DNA from: Anaerobacillus sp.
GTDB taxonomy: Bacteria > Bacillota > Bacilli > Bacillales > Anaerobacillaceae
Length of the DNA stretch: 9,415 bases
Reading direction: 5' to 3'
Assembly (NCBI GenBank): GCA_007118195.1
Contig: SKSA01000020.1
Coordinates: 1-9,415, forward strand
Below, one piece after another: positions 7,701-9,415 of this stretch (position 1 is its first letter; each line of letters opens with the position of its first letter). Made by a program: the position numbers and the translations under genes. A model generated the notes under the pieces. That model saw nothing but the letters and a program-made list of their open reading frames with translations, made no database searches and was not told the origin of the DNA.

Positions 7701-7919
7701 ATGGAAACGATGTTTATTGACGAAGGTTTTGGAACGTTAGATGCCGAATCTTTAGAAAATGCAATTGAAACATTAGTTGACATACAAAGCACGGGTCGAC
7801 TTGTAGGAATTATTTCACACGTTCCAGAGTTAAAAGAACGCATCGATGCACGCTTTGAAGTGACATCGACACAAGCTGGAAGTATTGTGAAATATTACGG
7901 TGATACTATTTCGGTGTAA
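4779..7919 (+). CDS. sbcC: Exonuclease subunit SbcC (Rad50-like SMC ATPase)
   Basis: SbcC is the ATPase subunit that controls the SbcD nuclease and tethers DNA ends. The 1046-residue protein has split ABC-ATPase halves around a long coiled coil. Visible motifs are the Walker A GATGAGKT (35-42), the Q-loop Gln157 in MIPQGEF, the zinc hook CPVC (Cys524, Cys527) at the tip of the coiled coil, the signature LSGGES (946-951), Walker B with catalytic Glu982 in MFIDEG, the D-loop GTLD (985-988), and the switch His1014 in ISHVPEL. The coiled-coil arms (about 180-510 and 545-880) are rich in Glu, Lys and Gln. Size and architecture match the family. The gene starts within the sbcD stop (ATGA), with AGAGGGG just upstream. 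A hairpin with a T-tract ends the unit. Confidence 0.97.
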   Translation: MRPLKLTMQAFGPYASKQEIDFTQLGEKTMFVVSGATGAGKTTIFDGISFAIYGKASGDDRNGSDLRSQFALDDTITEVSLEFQLREKRYFITRSPQQEKKKARGEGTTIQGAKAELYELGDEETLLAANVRDVDEKINEIMKIDCHQFRQIMMIPQGEFRKLLVSDSKDKEKILQKLFHTEHYKRIEETLKEQASQLRKEVEQSVLERNSYINRIQGEGHEKLLSLLEEDHINVVELLEQLTTVVEEDEKTLNVFSNAISTKEEKRQFIQKEIHHGNDLLEQLKTKERIFLQKEQLEARKPEIEKMKETIQLANNALIISQQEEQCLEIDRQVVTKDQELKNANTFLEKLSSELQEKEAILKVEEGKESEREAYQKEINRLEAMESDILSFSTVEKEVRHLSQYLNKITAEKKALEDQLLTIEERVEACLKEKEMINEAKVEKGDLSMKIVKENTMLEKVRELIKNKAKLISFEKHFSACEDEREDIEDDLEEKNEQLQELLDAWNKGQAALLAEKLTDESACPVCGSKHHPEKAILNEDVPTEEQIKAVKKEVKELVQAKQKSDAAYYEAKSQFETQMDLVIALADEVSEQLPFQLRSFALEDLEEHYDHYCSKLKNELNELEAKTKKIDEVESEVSSINDEKANTKASLSKINEQYESQYTSYVEKRRDLERLSETIPEELRDETTFRKKLAVHQERLSALQSALKKAQKVINESIQEIASIEGTISSLQKVVHELTARQKELKVAFYEKLKEVGFSSVAEYSQAKLSEIEIRKIEENVQSYREELRSVTDRYSELVTRLDAVEKPDLEKLNEQLIAVNGEIEHLQEKRNVLYHKTKTNSSIIDAIEKINTEIASVEEQYKAVGELANIAIGKNTYRVTFERYVLAAFLDQILVAANARLNKMTSGRYELQRKTERSKGTAQSGLELLVFDQYTGKTRHVKTLSGGESFKASLALALGLADIVQSFSGGVSMETMFIDEGFGTLDAESLENAIETLVDIQSTGRLVGIISHVPELKERIDARFEVTSTQAGSIVKYYGDTISV

Positions 7920-7948
7920 ATAAGAATGTTTGAGTGTTGAAACATGAG

Positions 7949-8052
7949 GGTGTCTCAAAAGTGTCAGTTCACCAAAGATAGCTTAAATATAGACGTGCGT
8001 ACGTTTATATTTAGGGTCTTTCCGTGACTGACCTTTTTATTTTACGACACTC
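7949..8052. repeat. 104-bp palindromic MITE-like element, second copy
   Basis: GGTGTC near 7949 and GACACT (8046-8051) form the outer stem, with GTCAGTTCAC (7963-7972) against GTGACTGAC (8024-8032) and AAATATAGACGT (7985-7996) against ACGTTTATATTT (8001-8012) inside. AAAGA (7974-7978) pairs with TCTTT (8017-8021). Length and layout match 1140-1244, with the shared blocks TGTC, CAAAA, CACCAAA and ATATAGACG. It lies 29 bp after the sbcC stop. Confidence 0.65.
7963..8043 (+). terminator. Probable sbcC terminator formed by the palindromic element
   Basis: The stem GTCAGTTCAC/GTGACTGAC (one bulge) with its nested inner stem is followed by CTTTTTATTTT at 8033-8043, a terminator-like T-tract. Being symmetrical, the structure might also stop transcription arriving from the convergent minus-strand gene. 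Confidence 0.5.
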
Positions 8053-8080
8053 TTTTTTGGCTGGATCAAAGGACATATAG

Positions 8081-8139
8081 GTTCCGTTATTTTGTAAATA
8101 TGGCGCAGATTTACTATGTTTTTAAGGAAATAGCGGAAC
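8081..8139. repeat. 59-bp nested palindrome between sbcC and the DUF2071 gene
   Basis: GTTCCGTTATTT (8081-8092) pairs with AAATAGCGGAAC (8128-8139) with one wobble. A second stem inside, GTAAAT (8094-8099) and ATTTAC (8109-8114), surrounds a 9-nt loop. It ends 10 bp past the stop codon of the minus-strand gene. No T-run marks it as a clear terminator, so a mobile repeat or RNA-stabilising hairpin is as likely. Confidence 0.5.
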
Positions 8140-8149
8140 GAATTTATTG

Positions 8150-8839
8150 CTATAAAGTAAACAACTTAATAGGGTAAGCTTTTACAGATAATGATGGACT
8201 AAATAAAAGATGTGGTTTATCTGGTGGGTTTGGCAGCCGATGGTTTTGAAATAAAGTATTTTCTTCAATATTTAACGTTGCTTTATGTAGCGGCCATTTT
8301 TTGTGGCTAATATCACCGAAATACACCTTTCCTTTACAAATAATATAAAAGCGATAGCGCTCTGTGAGCCAATGTTCTAATGAACCATTTTGGGCGTAAA
8401 ATGTATTACTTATAGGTTTATATATGCCTTTAAAACAGAGATCCGTTTTTGGACGTGAATGTTCGAAAAAAATTTCATTATCCCTTTTTTCTATAGTTAT
8501 TTTTGCATATGCGTAAGGACTTTTAAAGGCGATCTTTCCACCTAACATAGCTAGAAGATGATTCGTATCAAGGTTAAAAAAATAGACACCCTTCTGATTA
8601 GCAACTTTCACGTATGTGCGTATATTAATTTGCGAGAAAGATAATCGCGAAAGAAAAGGGAGAAACGTTAGCTCCATCTCTTTCATGAAAAAGGGCACAA
8701 TTCCCAAATATGCTTCACCATTATAGGTATCTAGCTCTACACCTGTTGGGAGGCACTTTTTCAAGTTTTCACACTTTACTTTCCAGTGTGCAAATAAAAC
8801 ATTTTCCCATAGCATAGAGGCAATTGGTACGGATTTCAT
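8150..8839 (-). CDS. DUF2071 (YqjF-like) protein of unknown function
   Basis: The 229-residue protein matches the DUF2071 family, of which Bacillus subtilis YqjF is a member; its biochemical function is not established. Family marks are MLWENVLFAHWKV (about 9-21), LPTGVELDTYNGEAYLGIVPF (30-50), the region around NIRTYVKVANQKGVYFFNLD (72-91), and a C-terminal LTERYRFYI stretch. No signal peptide is evident; hydrophobic stretches are short and fit beta strands. Length is close to the usual 230-250 residues and the frame is intact. The start is supported by AGGAGGG five bases upstream (8845-8851 on the complement). It is transcribed towards sbcC, separated by two palindromes, and no partner gene is seen. 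I could not find a confident promoter in 8852-8940. Confidence 0.8.
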   Translation of the reverse strand: MKSVPIASMLWENVLFAHWKVKCENLKKCLPTGVELDTYNGEAYLGIVPFFMKEMELTFLPFLSRLSFSQINIRTYVKVANQKGVYFFNLDTNHLLAMLGGKIAFKSPYAYAKITIEKRDNEIFFEHSRPKTDLCFKGIYKPISNTFYAQNGSLEHWLTERYRFYIICKGKVYFGDISHKKWPLHKATLNIEENTLFQNHRLPNPPDKPHLLFSPSLSVKAYPIKLFTL

Positions 8840-9017
8840 AAAGACCCTCCTCGTAATTTAAATTTAGATGCAGTTAACTTTTGTGAACATATTGAAAATA
8901 TTCTTCCCTATACAGTGTTTATTAACAAGCGCGCTGTCATAATCACGACTATTGACACATAAGCTTTTTCTAAACCTGTCGTTATTTCAAAACTCACTTG
9001 ACAGCATTTTTGAAGCC

Positions 9018-9225
9018 GCAATCTAGTATGTAAATGCCGAAATAAGAAGGCTCGTTCAGGAAAATCGTCCGCTTTTTTACATACAAAACCTTCATGACGA
9101 TTAACCGTTACCATCTAATACGTAAAAATGTCGGTCGACTTTCTTTCGCTTCGCTGTAAATCTCTATCGACCTTTAGAGGCTCACTCAAGAAAATCGACC
9201 GAGCATTTCTTTTTACATACAAAAA
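9018..9225 (-). repeat. Tandem copies of a ~137-bp dispersed repeat, minus orientation
   Basis: Read on the complement, TTTTTGTATGTAAAAA begins unit A at 9225 and TTTTGTATGTAAAAAA begins a second, partial unit B at 9088, a period of about 137 bp. Each has a CGATTTTC block and a GAGCCT block, followed by CATTT-TACRTAYTAGATKG (9105-9130 in unit A, about 9018-9038 in B). Unit A ends in TTTTGTATG (9080-9088), which is also the start of B. Related half-units lie on the plus strand at 1286-1343 and 2445-2512. The rest of the 484-bp spacer, 8840-9017, shows no gene, RNA or clear promoter. Confidence 0.6.
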
Positions 9226-9240
9226 GTTTCTTACGTATAA

Positions 9241-9273
9241 AAAAACTTTTCACTTCAAATGGTGAAGGTTTTT
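9241..9273. terminator. AT-rich hairpin upstream of the edge gene, terminator-like
   Basis: TTTTCAC (9247-9253) pairs with GTGAAGG (9262-9268) through five Watson-Crick and two wobble pairs. A-rich and T-rich flanks (9241-9245, 9269-9273) extend it. The complement also has a longer T-run. No plus-strand gene lies upstream, so it could be a leader attenuator of the edge gene, a boundary for the repeat array, or chance. Confidence 0.3.
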
Positions 9274-9323
9274 CTATAAATATCATGAAAACAAAATCTA
9301 AAGAAAATGGAGTGTTGTTATTC

Positions 9324-9415
9324 ATGGAAAATAGGAAGCGAATTAGAAAAACGATTAGAATGGTTTTAAAGGATGTTAGAAGAGAACGTTTACAGAAAGA
9401 GCAACTTAGCTATTC
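9324..9415 (+). CDS. Start of a gene cut by the right edge, possible XRE-type HTH regulator
   Basis: The first 30 codons are open and run off the window; no stop is seen. The encoded N-terminus is very basic (MENRKRIRKTIRM). The stretch VLKDVRRERLQKEQLSY resembles the beginning of a Cro/C1 (XRE) helix-turn-helix, whose usual form is VL-x-LR-x-EKGLSQEQLA, one residue shorter at the Gly position. The ribosome site would be GGAG (9309-9312), 11 nt from the ATG. In-frame GTG (9312) and TTG (9315) are alternative starts, but they overlap or abut that site. The function assignment rests on about 17 residues and is weak. Confidence 0.4.
   Translation, partial: MENRKRIRKTIRMVLKDVRRERLQKEQLSY

Noticed and set aside
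8952..9003. Two TTGACA hexamers (8952-8957, 8998-9003) on the plus strand
   Set aside because: Neither has a good -10 at 16-18 bp and no gene begins downstream within reach.
8908..9114. Minus-strand open frame of 68 codons
   Set aside because: Its first half is translated repeat unit B and it has no ribosome site before its ATG (the upstream bases are ACGTATTAG). The related repeat copies do not keep the frame: the plus-strand copy at 2445-2512 hits a stop after eight codons.
9018..9225. Possible CRISPR array
   Set aside because: There are only two long, imperfect units that differ along their whole length, with no short identical repeats separated by unique spacers and no cas gene.

Overview
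The window looks like chromosomal DNA of a low-GC Gram-positive bacterium, most likely a Bacillaceae member. The evidence is AT-rich coding sequence, strong purine-rich Shine-Dalgarno sites, frequent GTG/TTG starts, a DUF2071 protein of the Bacillus YqjF type, and intergenic regions packed with palindromic repeats. I could not run searches, so the genus is not assigned.

Layout, left to right. Bases 1-129 hold a cluster of hairpins cut by the window edge. Next come a zinc dipeptidase of peptidase family M19 (210-1136, +), a 105-bp palindromic element directly after its stop codon, and a Rho-independent terminator. A TM1586-type nitroreductase (1403-2206, +) and a 67-residue two-helix membrane protein (2209-2412, +) form a tightly spaced pair. 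They are followed by a DUF523 (TudS)-DUF1722 fusion protein resembling the tRNA 4-thiouridine desulfidase RudS (2642-3613, +). The DNA-end-processing nuclease genes sbcD (3631-4782, +) and sbcC (4779-7919, +) come 17 bp later and overlap by an ATGA. Two palindromic elements, one with terminator features, separate sbcC from a convergent DUF2071 gene (8150-8839, -). The rest is a repeat-rich spacer and, at the right edge, the first 30 codons of a gene that may encode an XRE-type HTH regulator.

How the genes fit together. sbcD and sbcC encode the two subunits of the SbcCD (Mre11-Rad50-like) complex and are surely co-expressed. The RudS-like gene just upstream probably shares their transcript, which would link thionucleotide or tRNA repair with DNA repair; that link is inference. 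The nitroreductase and the small membrane protein look like a translationally linked pair. The dipeptidase and the DUF2071 gene appear to be separate transcription units.

The most unusual material is non-coding. One ~137-bp repeat unit occurs on the minus strand at 9080-9225 with a partial tandem copy beside it. What look like its two halves lie at 1286-1343 and 2445-2512 on the plus strand, in the same order and orientation, with the nitroreductase/membrane-protein pair between them. A second repeat family, about 105 bp and palindromic, is present at 1140-1244 and 7949-8052. The protein-coding genes all belong to known families, and I found no clear new multi-gene system.
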